NCBI GenBank assembly: GCA_922989275.2
Contig: OV277864.1
Span: forward strand, 42,159,550 to 42,223,549
Direction: 5' to 3'
DNA length: 64,000 nt
From: Gari tellinella
Taxonomy: Eukaryota > Mollusca > Bivalvia > Cardiida > Psammobiidae
A program made the position numbers and the translations under genes. How positions within the stretch are numbered: position 1 is the stretch's first letter; every line of letters begins with the position of its first letter. A model generated the notes under the pieces. That model made no database searches. It was not told the origin of the DNA and saw only the letters and a list, made by a program, of their open reading frames with translations. Shown here one piece after another: positions 1-10,900 of this stretch.

Positions 1-90
1 ACGCCAGGTAACACGGCATCTGACCAGGCCCCATCTGTTTTCAAATAACTATTGTACTCGGGATAAGGCAGTGAAGGGTTTTTAGTTTAA
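1..90 (+). mobile_element. F3 MITE right half cut by window start
   Basis: Arm remnant CACGGCATCTGACCAGG and the F3 tail ACTCGGGATAAGGCAGTGAA. Confidence 0.7.
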
Positions 91-146
91 ATATATTCCT
101 AACTATGACATGTTCGTCCATTCAAAAAAGTGCAAGCGAAATGTGC

Positions 147-346
147 CTAACCCATTTTCTCCTAGTGGAATTTTCCATGTTTATATTTTGAATTAGTGCA
201 CTTTTTATCTAAGGTGTGCCTGGTCTAAATTTTCCTTTCGTTCTGTTTCGTATAGAAATTCCTATCAGCAAACAGTGTAGACTCTGCTCAGAGTCTATTC
301 TGTTTGGCTAAGTCCAATATATGAGATCATGGGCACAAATGATTAA
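147..346 (+). mobile_element. F13 MITE, worn
   Basis: TAACCCATTTTCTCCTAGTG to ATCATGGGCACAAATGATTAA; reduced cassette GTAGACTCTGCTCAGAGTCT. Confidence 0.72.
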
Positions 347-442
347 CATTCTAGTACAAATCGCACTGCATACAGATGATAAGCCGTTACGAAATTAATA
401 CATTGATACAACGTTTTATACATTAAAAAAAAAACAGAAAAG

Positions 443-567
443 CAGGGCTCCAGATAAGAGTAGTTTTTCAAAATCTAAAACCTTTATTTCTGCATTAAAC
501 CTTGGTGCTGAAATGAGTGAGAAAATGTTGAATTTGTTCAGAAAACTATCCCTTATCTGGAGCCCTG
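443..567 (+). mobile_element. F9 MITE
   Basis: CAGGGCTCCAGATAAGAG to CCCTTATCTGGAGCCCTG, 125 bp, with AAACCTTTATTTCTGCATTA. Confidence 0.85.
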
Positions 568-747
568 GAAAAGTCTTTTTGACAAGACAGTGTTCTTTCC
601 CTTTTACTTCGTTTGTTCGGAAGTGCAATAAACTCGTCCATTACGGCCATTCATTTGGATTATGTTTTCGATATGGAAGGGAAGATGAGGGTACAACAGA
701 AAGCTTCTATAGGAATTTTCTGATTGACTTTTATCTTCCTTTAATTC

Positions 748-993
748 TTTGCTCCCTGAAACTTTAAATGGACAATTCCAGTTTCGGTTTTCTGGCTTTT
801 AAGGGTTGTTTTGCCCATTTTTGGCATTGTAACAAACAGTGAAGACCCTGATCAGAGGGCTCCTTTCGGAGCCCTCTGATCTGGGTCTTCACTGTTTGTA
901 CAGGACAAGTGTACTATTCAAATGTACACTGTTTGAAAAGGATGCCTATATGCGGGGCTAGGGTTCAAAGGGTTAAGTTTTCGCCTCTCTTGG
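748..993 (-). mobile_element. F4 MITE
   Basis: ACTTTAAATGGACAATTCCA at one end and CTAGGGTTCAAAGGGTTAA at the other. The hairpin cassette is the GATCAGAGGGCTCC variant with perfect mirror. Confidence 0.85.
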
Positions 994-1465
994 ATATCAT
1001 TCCAGGTGTCGTATTCAAGGTACTTTGCTGAAGGGTAAAACCCCTCTATGACATCCATTAAAAGCACGGCTAAGTTATTGAATTAAAGAAAGGTGTCAGT
1101 TTAAAAGCGGATGAAAGTCATTCAAAAAGCTTCAAAATGAGCTTTTTGTTTGACTGACACCTTACTTTAAGCGGTTTCCTGCAATAAAAATCTAATAATG
1201 CACACTTTAATAGTGGTCGAAATAGAAGGATTTTACTGTAAAATATACACATGTGTATATGAATTAAGGCAAGAAAGATCACCATTAGGTTACTAAATGA
1301 CGTCACTAATTTGTCCATAGTAGGACTAAACATCATATATAAACGAGAACCGTATATTTGAAAGACAAAATGGTATTGCAAAATTAACCGGCTATAGAGA
1401 AAATATAATGTATGGAAGATGAAACACAGTTGTTCCCAAACAAGATTCGTTCCACGCCAATACCT

Positions 1466-1685
1466 GGGGCCCGTTTCATAAAACTTCGTACGACAAAAAC
1501 GGTCGTAAGTCAAAACTTTAAATTATGTTCAATTTCTGATTTCTCTATCTAATCCTGTCTTGTGATATCTCTTTGTAATCGTCTTGATAATGACATAATT
1601 AGATGGAGAAATAAATAATAATTTAAACTTTTATAATCTTACTTACGACAACATTTGTCGTACAAAGTTTTATGAAACAGGCCCC
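1466..1685 (+). mobile_element. F8 MITE
   Basis: GGGGCCCGTTTCATAAAACT to AGTTTTATGAAACAGGCCCC, 220 bp, with inner CTTACGACAACATTTGTCGT. Confidence 0.88.
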
Positions 1686-1772
1686 TTATGTCCAGCAAAC
1701 CGCCCCAGATAGGACAGCAACTATATCTGCTTCTGCTCATGCTCCAAACAGTTTGCCATTCAGATTAACCCC

Positions 1773-2026
1773 TTAACCCTTTACCCAATAACCCGTATAT
1801 AACATTAAATACAGGTGAACACTTAAAGCAGGTTGAAAGTAAAGCAGGATGTGCCTTAAGGCACATTCTGCTTTACTTTCAGCCTGCTTTAAACAAACAT
1901 CTGCTAGGCTACATAAAACATATTTGTTATGGTAATTGTTCATGAGGGTATAAACTGGAACTATTTTCTTCAGCGGAGGAATAAATTAGATGCGCTAAAA
2001 GTCGCTTCTATGGGGTAAAGGGTTAA
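1773..2026 (+). mobile_element. F2 MITE, full length
   Basis: 254 bp from TTAACCCTTTACCCAATAAC to GGGGTAAAGGGTTAA. The central hairpin (AAAGCAGGTTGAAAGTAAAG and mirror) closes on TGTGCCTTAAGGCACA. Same length as the copy at 60268. Confidence 0.9.
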
Positions 2027-2058
2027 CTGACGTCTGCTTTCATTTATCAAATCTTTAT

Positions 2059-2310
2059 TTAACCCTTTACCTGATAGCCTATTTATAGTACTTAAGATAG
2101 ATGACTACTTAAAGCAGGTTGATAGTAAAGCAGAATGCGCCTTAGGGCGCATTCTGCTTTACTTTCAGCCTGCTTTAAGCTATCATGTGCTATAATATAG
2201 AAAATATTCCCTATAATACATATTCATTTCTGATTAAATTGGAACTATTTTCTTCAGCGGATGAATAAATCATATCCGCTAAAAGGCGCTTCTATTGGGT
2301 AAAGGGTTAA
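2059..2310 (+). mobile_element. F2 MITE, full length
   Basis: TTAA-flanked, 252 bp, hairpin loop GCGCCTTAGGGCGC. Only 33 bp from the previous F2. Confidence 0.9.
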
Positions 2311-2736
2311 GGTATTTCGACTTTACAAATACCGATATTGAAATGATTGTCAAACTGTTTGGAGCCTGGTCAGACGCCGCGTTACGCGATGGAGGGTAAA
2401 AACCTTACAAAACATTTGACAATGAAAGTGTAGGGAATAATAACCAATAAATAGTAATGTGTTACATATATCTACAATATTAAAACAAATATATTGACTT
2501 GTTTAAAAGGCAAAACGATATACAGATTCAAGAAACCTTCGTCACACGTGAATTTCATGCGCTTTGTATTCACTTGCTTCATATCTAAGACACCGTTGTT
2601 AAAACAATTAATACAAGCACAAAAAAGCAAAGCTACAATATAGAACACTTTTAAAGTGCTGCAATATAAAAACATTTATTTTATTACAGAAAAGATCCGC
2701 TTTAAAGACCACTTAAACAAAGCATATGTGGCATCG

Positions 2737-2912
2737 TTAAACCCCTCACTGCCATGACGTCATCAATTTTAAGCAAGTGTCATATTCTTTTATTTCTCAA
2801 ATGTATAACTAGTTTACCTAAGAAATATTGAAATGAGCGTCAAACAGTTTGAATCCTAATCAGACGCTGCGATGTGGCGTCTGATCTGGCTTCAAAACTG
2901 TTTGTAAAGGAA
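2737..2912 (+). mobile_element. F3 MITE, right end lost
   Basis: TTAAACCCCTCACTGCCATG then the cassette with TCAGACGCTGCGATGTGGCG. Confidence 0.75.
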
Positions 2913-3711
2913 ATAACTTTTTGAGCATAAACATATTTATCACATAAACGTGCTAAATATAGAGGGCCGTATAAATCGTATGGCCCACTGGGCATATATT
3001 TTATACTAATTTTCGAATCACCAAAATACTGTACTACTACGCCGACTGTAAATCAGTAAAGAGAATCTAGACAAACTTAGATCACCACTAGGTATTGAAA
3101 CATTCCCAAGTGTCCTAGAAACATTATTCCGAGCAGTCCCGGAAATTCAGGCTGCAAATCAGGCTGCATAGAGCTCTAGTATTAAAAGTGATTCAGACTG
3201 TTTTTCAAATTCAGACGTTACAATGATAATGACGTCACGTTGCTCTAACGACGTTATTTTGAAAACGAAACAATTTTTAAATTAAATATTAATTTAAAAT
3301 TGAATAATGTATCAGAGAAGTCTTTTCACAGCACATTAATGTTGATTTTCTTTATTTTAGGTGTTTTTCATTACGGATGAATACAACCGAATAACGCCTA
3401 TGACGAATCGTTTCCTAAGAGCCGAGGGCAAAAGTGAAAGTAAGACCGTTCGGATTTTCGTGTCATTTTGGTGTTTATGTGATAAATAGGATATCAAATT
3501 CGTGTGTGTTCAGTCGTGAATTTATTGAACTCGTTGGATAAAATGATATGTTGCTCGCCAAGGCTCGCAACATATGATTTTATGCAACTCGTTCAATAAA
3601 TTCACGACTGAACACACACTCATTCAATATCCTCTATTTATGTCAATATTCATTTCGTCTCCACTGTGCTTTGGTCATCTGCCCCAAATTACTGATTCCC
3701 AGGTATCAGGT

Positions 3712-3956
3712 AACCCATTCGCTCTCAATTACGTTATAAAACGCATTTGAAAACAGTTTTGATCCTGATCAGACGCCGCGTAACGCGGCGTCTGAAGGAT
3801 CAAAACTGTTAGCCACTTCTTTTGAAATTACGTCAGTTACACTGCCTTAAATCTAACTTTGAAACAATATTACAGACAACAATAGTGAAGCAGACGACAA
3901 TATGGCGGTGAAGGGGTAAAAACCTCTCGATAAGTTTGATCATGAAGTGGGTTAAG
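3712..3956 (-). mobile_element. F3b MITE
   Basis: Variant of F3 with TTTGATCATGAAGTGGGTTA at one end and a GCCATATTGTCGTCTGC-type body. The cassette GATCAGACGCCGCGTAACGC has a 1-2 bp deletion in the right arm. Confidence 0.75.
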
Positions 3957-4795
3957 TGGTCGAAATAGCAGGTGTTTATTTTTACAAGAAGCTTGCGTAC
4001 AAAACACTCTATGTTTGACAATACTGTTCATACAAAAACTTTTCACAAACCAACACCCAGGATCCCGTCAACAATATAGATCAAAATTGAGATGACTGTT
4101 AGACGATCGGCGTCTAAAATGTGTATTGTACAAGTAGGTATTCACACTACAAATGTTTATCAACATGTTCACAAGAACATCTCCAATTGAGAAACAAATC
4201 AGTTTCAAAATGTTCGATAAGTACCCATGATACAGGGTTATAAAGTGTTCACTCTTTCAATACAAGGTAACTATTGTGTGCTATTTGGTTCCCATGTCGA
4301 TCGTTACAAAAACATGAACAATCGACTTTGAATTCTGAGTAGTATAATAAATACATAAATACTGGTCTAAATTAGCAAACAATGCAGAACCTGGTCGAAG
4401 GGCTCATACAGGAGACCTCTGAGCTGGGTCTACACCATTTGCAAATGAAATGTGTATATTTTAAACAGGTCCGTGGTGTTGAAGGAGTTAAGCACAAAAC
4501 TGTTGTTTGATATTTCTACTTTACATTCATCTTCTTTAAGCTGCCGCCTGTCATTAACTCCGCAACCAGAAACAATGCGCCCCAATGGGCGTTGACAAAT
4601 GAAAGAATGTTTTCATTGCAGAAACAGTTACTTATTGGGTCCTTGTATATGGCTGAAATTCTCATATCAAAACCAATGAGTGTCATAATGTCCATAAGCT
4701 GATGTTTATAGGTCCCATTGCAGAAACGTAACTGTATTCAAGTGTCTCATTTTCAATTCAATCACTGTATTCTTCCATATTTAAGATCTAAGTGT
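3957..4795 (-). other. DUOX 3' flank / probable 3' UTR
   Basis: No coding signal. An AATAAA reads on the minus strand at 3975-3980, about 0.8 kb past the stop, but it sits inside or at the edge of an F3b repeat, so it is a weak poly(A) candidate. An F4 fragment occupies about 4378-4492. Confidence 0.35.
4378..4492 (-). mobile_element. F4 MITE fragment
   Basis: AACAATGCAGAACCTGGTCG with mirror GAGCTGGGTCTACACC and end GGTGTTGAAGGAGTTAA. Confidence 0.65.
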
Positions 4796-4921
4796 TTAGA
4801 AGTTCTCGAAATGATGCGTGTATGTGGGGTAGTCCTCGTATTTGTTCATATCTTTGCACGCACGTTCAACGTTCAACGTCATTGGTGGAGGTCCGCAACT
4901 GAACACGCCCACTTGGTTTAC
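4796..4921 (-). CDS. DUOX: DUOX exon v30, C-terminus and stop
   Basis: Residues 1524-1564 then TAA at 4796-4798. [20 protein letters not shown] carries the CGPP nucleotide motif, and the protein ends HHFENF, the conserved DUOX/NOX terminus. Acceptor TTTCAG. Confidence 0.97.
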   Translation of the reverse strand, partial: VNQVGVFSCGPPPMTLNVERACKDMNKYEDYPTYTHHFENF

Positions 4922-7900
4922 CTGAAATTAAATCGTAATGTATTAAGTCTCTAGACAATATAAAGAAACTTTATTTTTAAAAAACAAACATACGATATTT
5001 CTTATAGAAAAATTGATGTAAAAGTAAATCCTGTTTTTACTTAAAAAATGAAACATCTCTGTTTTATTTTCGTCCTGCTTTATGTCATTACTCTATACAC
5101 ACACCTTCTAATGCCTTTAACTTATTCCTCCAATTAAAAAAAGATTTCAAAATAATACAATCATTATCATGCACGATAGAAATTATATTATGTAACACAG
5201 CAAATGGTACCTTAAAGAACACTTAAGGTAAAGTAAAATGGGCATTCAGACTCATTCTATTTTATTTTTAACCTTACTTAAGTAAACCACCATCGACACT
5301 AGAAACGGGTTAATGGGTAAAGGGTTAAGTCTCAACCTAAACAACCAGGATAAAACGCAAAATTGAAAGGTGTAAAAGCAGACTTTTTAAATACTTCGAA
5401 TAGTTATTTAAGCAAATACCTTTGGATGTTCGGCATGGAGAGATTTAAAGAACTCCTCGAACTGTGGACGTCCGAAGTGAGTTGTGGCTCTGAGACCCGT
5501 GAAGAGACTCTTACCGCACACTTTCTGGAAGTGGCGCTCACAAATGTACTGCAATATGACATATATGAAATTATATTTTATAAAATAATAAAATATAACA
5601 TAAAACAGTATGCCATCATTTTCTCAATCATTTCAACACTCAATCTTATGGTGTTACCACTCATTAGAACCGTCTCAAAGAGACGATTCTAACGAGTAGT
5701 AACACCATAGGGTTTAATGTAGAAATAAAGATTTTAGTTTTTGAAATACTCTCCTTATCTGGAGACCTGGTATGCTATAAAATAATATAACATTATACAA
5801 TAATACAAACAAGATCATCATAATTGAAAACAAAAACAAAATAATTGAATTTAACAATCTTCATAGTTGTGAATATTTTCTTATAACAATTATTCTTCAT
5901 TTTAAAGAATACTCTGCTCTTAACATTATTCAGTTTATAGCGACCTACATGTTAAGAAACAGTAAAACTCACGACTATGAAGGATTAAAACGCGTCTATG
6001 AAGAAATTAAACCCTTCGCTATTATTGGATAACATGAGATTGGTTGACCCATGGCATGGCCATATGTCAATGTATAAAATATATCTATGAATCAGGCCTG
6101 GAACTTACCAACATTGTTGTCCTCAGATCAAACTTCTGCTGGAATTGCGTGATAAAGATATGGACATCAACTAAACGATTGTTATCGTTCTGTTCCACCT
6201 GAATAGTACGAGATACATTATAATAGTATAGAACTTATGGACATCAACTAAATATTGGTTATCGTTTTGTTCCAAGTGGATAACAATTAAAATTGTTTTA
6301 TTTAACATATGGATATCAACTAAATAATTGTTATCGTTTTGTTCAACTCGTATAACAATGATAAATAGTATATTTAATAAATGGACATCAACTAAATAGT
6401 AGTTATCGTTTTGGTCAACCTGCATGATAGTGAGAAATATTACATTATATACATGTATGGACATCAACTACACAGTTGTTATCGTTCTGTTCAACCTATA
6501 TACTATATGATATATTATAAATGATATAATATTATGTACATCAATTAACAGTGGTTATCAGGGGGGGTTCAACCTTAGTAATAAAAGAACTCTTATACTA
6601 TGTACATCAACAAAACGATATTATTTACCCTGTTCAAACGGAATAATACAAGAAAGATCATACATGTTTATTACCTAGTTGATGCATGGCAAAAATGGTG
6701 TATGTAATATCAATAGTTTACCCGTACTTTTGGTTTACTAGTCAATTAAATCTTTAGTTCGAAAATAATTTCATTTCCCTCTGGGATAATTTCAATGCAT
6801 CGTACTAGCTTTAAACCAGATTAAAACATATGCTTGTGTTACCATTAACACGACTATAACTAAGTGTATGTAGCAGCTGTGTACTGATAAGCCGGTGAAT
6901 TTTGTACTGAAATAGTATATATCCATAATACATGGACATTAAATAAACTATAGTTATTGTATTGATGTACCTGAATGATACTCAGAATACCTAAACTTTA
7001 AAATTTGAGAAAAAAGTAGACGCGAAGTGTTTCAAATTGATGACGTCATTGCAATGAAAAGGTTAATTGAGTACAGTGGAGAATCTGTTATTCTTTCCCG
7101 TTTATGCTTACGCATGCGGAAACGAAACGCAAACGAAACGCAAACGAAACGATAAACGATAAACGCGTTTTGCGTTTATAAGTGAGTTTTGCGTTTATAA
7201 ACGCGTTTATAAGCGGATTTTTGCGTTTCATTCGGCATACCTTTGTTTTTATCGAGACCGATCAATTATACGAATTAAAATAAATCCGAAAGGTATTTAA
7301 ATAATTATACTAGGTTTATAGTACCCTTCTTATGCCTACATGTACATGTATGCCTAGATAAAACTGTGAGTGTATACAGTATGACAGGGTGTATAGATTG
7401 CCAGAGGCCTTGGGCGGACAATGCCTGCTGTGTACACGTCCGGCTTTACTATCTCCCATATATGGTCATGCTGATGCAGTCACCAATAATTGACATTTTA
7501 GTCATGCTTAGTAACTCGGCGTCTGAACTGGGTGGAATCATTTATGTAGACCAGGACATGAGTAACTCGGCGTATGATATTGATCCAAGCATTGGTTCAT
7601 ATCAAATGATTAGTAACTCGGCGTCTGATCTGGCTCCAATCAATGATACTGTTTGAAAATCTTCCCGTCTGAAAATTGCGTCACGTATGCAGTTTGTCAA
7701 GATCAAATAAATAGTGTTATTCATCTACGCAAACGCATTTTCTCAATATCGCTCAATTTTTATGTGACCTTTGAAAACATTTTTCTATGTACATGTAGAT
7801 GAGACGCCGATAAGTTCGCCATCTAATCACGGAGCAGTCTGTGATTTCTCCATGATCTAATCAAGATCTAAACTGATGTACGTTATAGAACGAATTAATA

Positions 7901-10900
7901 TTTTGATTAAAAAACCAGACAGTTTTGTTCTCCATCATAATGCTGAGTGACTCGGCGTTCCAACGAGATCTTAACTGTTAAATTTTATTAGATTAATTAA
8001 AATCATATTGATTTCTATTCAAACGGTTTGAATCTATTTCAATTACTTTGGGGGAGTTAGGGGTAAAATTAGTAAAATGTTAAATCGGCAATACATCAGG
8101 ATCCAAACTGACAGCTTTGATAAAGTCAAATTAGATCTACTTTATATGATAGATTTACACTAGTGTGGCCATTTCTTGTGAAAGTAACCTGACCATAAAA
8201 ATGACAATTTTGGTGGCGGACTATAAGTTGTAAAATTGCCCCCAACAGACTCGCACCCCTAATTAGGATTATGTTTACTTTGATAAGCCGAAGTTTTATT
8301 ACCCCATATCCGGTTGATGACGCAACGAGATGTCGGCTAGTTACACCACAGAATTATATTATACAAGAATTCCGTGGTTACACGATGGGCAATTATTATA
8401 TTGCTGTTTTTGACCATGTACAGTTATACTTTACAGATAGATAAAATCCTTCATATTTACAGCTCATCTAAATGTTATGTGACTTAATGATTCTTTTGAA
8501 TATGTTGACTCGACACTGGAATAACGTCTGAACTTATCAGGTATGCGATTAGATGATTTTATGATAATTTTAGATTAGTTTTGTTATAACCTATCATTAT
8601 ATAAACTCCAAAAAGAATGGACCTAACAGGGTCTACACTGTTTCAATTCCATGTATAGAATTTAGTACAAATGTGTGAGTGTAACAACATATTTGTAAAA
8701 AATCAGAATGTGCAAAATTTGATCATAGTAACTCGGCATCTGATCTGGATCCAAACATTGATGCGAATCAGATGCCCAGTAATTTAACAACTGATCTGAA
8801 TCCAAGCAATTAACACATATTTCGGTTGGAACAAAAAGCACCACCATATTTTTAAACGAAACACAGATCGTCTAATTTAACGATCGAATGAGATAAAACT
8901 CTTTAAAAATCACAATTCGCACAACTTGTGTATATATAAAGCACTTTTAAAGTGCAAAAATGAGAAAATATCTTTCTTAACGTTGTTTAAACACCCAAAA
9001 TGCAATGTAAAACCATATTATGACTATTAACTTATAAGTGCGTTTAAACGCACTTACAAACGCGTTTGTAAGTTAATAGATAAAACGCGTTTCAAACGCC
9101 TTTCAAACGCGTTTAAAACGCATTAAGTGGGAAAGAATAACAGTTTCTCCACTGTAACAAAACAGTGTATTACAGTACTGAACCTTATTAAATTAACAAT
9201 TTTTGCGATTCGCTTGCAATTCGATGGCGATTTGCTTGCAATGCGATTGCAATTAGCTTGCGATTCAAAATACAAACTTTACCCTCAGGTAAGTTTTCTT
9301 GAATGGTGTATCTCACAAATGTTTGCAAATATGTCTCCGTTAATTTTTTTGGTTCCATTTTTGTCACAACCACTTCGGAAAATTAGCGTAAAAATATTCA
9401 AAGGAAGGATTTGTTTTTTGAAGCGTTAGATTCGATGGCAATTCGATGGCAATTCGCTTGCGATTATCAATTTAATTTAATAAGGTTCAGTACTGTACTG
9501 TTTTAACTCTTTGAACCCTAGTCACGCATATATGAGTCATTTGCAAACAGCATACATGTAAGGAGAAAACTTGTCATATGCAAGCAGTGTTGACCCTGAT
9601 CAAAGGGCTCTTTAAGGAGCCCTCTGATCGGGGTCTACATTGTTTGTCATTTTGTCATATATTGTAACATTCAACCCTAAACGTCACTTTATTAAATTGA
9701 AAATTAGAATTGTCCATTTGAGGAAAGGGTTAACCAGTTGGTTTCGACTGTAGAAATACCCACCTCGCGAATGATGTCTGTCAGCCACTCAAACTGCTTC
9801 TGTGTCCTTGTGACCCATAGGAAGTACACCTTCTCGCAGGGAAACCTAACTGCGGAGGTCTTAGACTTGAACACGATGTCCTTCAGTATAGAGGCAAATG
9901 GCGTCACACCTATACCACCACCTACAAGTACGGCTACCTTGTATCTGTACCAGTCTTGGTGACCCTCGCCAAATGGACCGTCTATGAACACCTAGAACAA
10001 ATAATCGAAAAATTGTTTTAAAAAGGCTGTCATATCTTAGATTTTAGCGTTCGCGTTTAATTTCGTTTCAATCGTCCCGCCGATGAAGTCCAATCATACT
10101 CATGTTCCTAAATCTTTATGTGAGATATGATTTCGATTGGCAGTGTAATATAAAGTGTCATTCAATGGCATACTCGTACCTTCGGGAACGGCTTGCCATC
10201 CCTGTTGTTAGTGTCATAAGTCTTTCTCATGTTCATTGTCCATGGTCCAACAGCCCTGATGTGAAGGCTCAGATGTTCCTCGTGAGGGGCTGAAGTCAAT
10301 GTGAATGGATGGTACTCGTTGGATCCTAGCTCTGTGCATGCAATACGGATCCACTGGCCTGATTGGTACTCGAAGTTCAATGGACGTTTGAATGTCAAGC
10401 CCAGCACATCTGTCGGTAGAGTGATTCAATATTAAGAACATTAATTTACCAATAAAACTGAACAAGTGTCAGGATATCAAAAAGGACCTGTTCTGCCAGA
10501 AAATATTTCAAACTTTTAGTGTCAGACAATTTCCAGTAAGTTTGAAAATACTCTACTACTGGGTCCTTCCAAACCACGGGGTTAACTCTTTACCCAATAG
10601 CCTGTTTCTAGTTTTGCAGACAACTGGTCACTTAAAGCTGGCTGAAAGAGAAGCAAAATGACCCTTATATAGTGCATTCTGTTTTATTTTCAGCCTGCTT
10701 TAACCTACCATCTTCTATGATATATAAATCATTTTGAATCAGTGGACGAATAATAAAAGGTGTTATCAGGCGTATTTGTTGAGTTATGGGTCAATAGAAG
10801 TTTGACTGTAGCTACACTGACCTGATGGAAGTAGTTCAGCTTTCTTCACCGAGATCTCGACCTTACGACGACTGAAGCTAATGAGTTTATCAATGACAAA

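Noticed and set aside
4530..4600. Possible DUOX C-terminal exon reading SGCGVNDRRQ on the minus strand
   Set aside because: Weak similarity only; the true C-terminal exon with CGPP and HHFENF is at 4796-4921.
4718..4954. 78-codon plus-strand frame
   Set aside because: Antisense of the final DUOX exon v30.
5363..5692. 109-codon plus-strand frame
   Set aside because: Antisense of DUOX exon v29 on the minus strand, which matches DUOX residue by residue.
6171..6467. 98-codon minus-strand frame
   Set aside because: It runs through the copied exon-start units and leaves frame at the real exon v28, so it is not a gene; kept as a finding instead.
10102..10293. Plus-strand open frames over 9.7-11.3 kb
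   Set aside because: Antisense of DUOX exons v25-v27.
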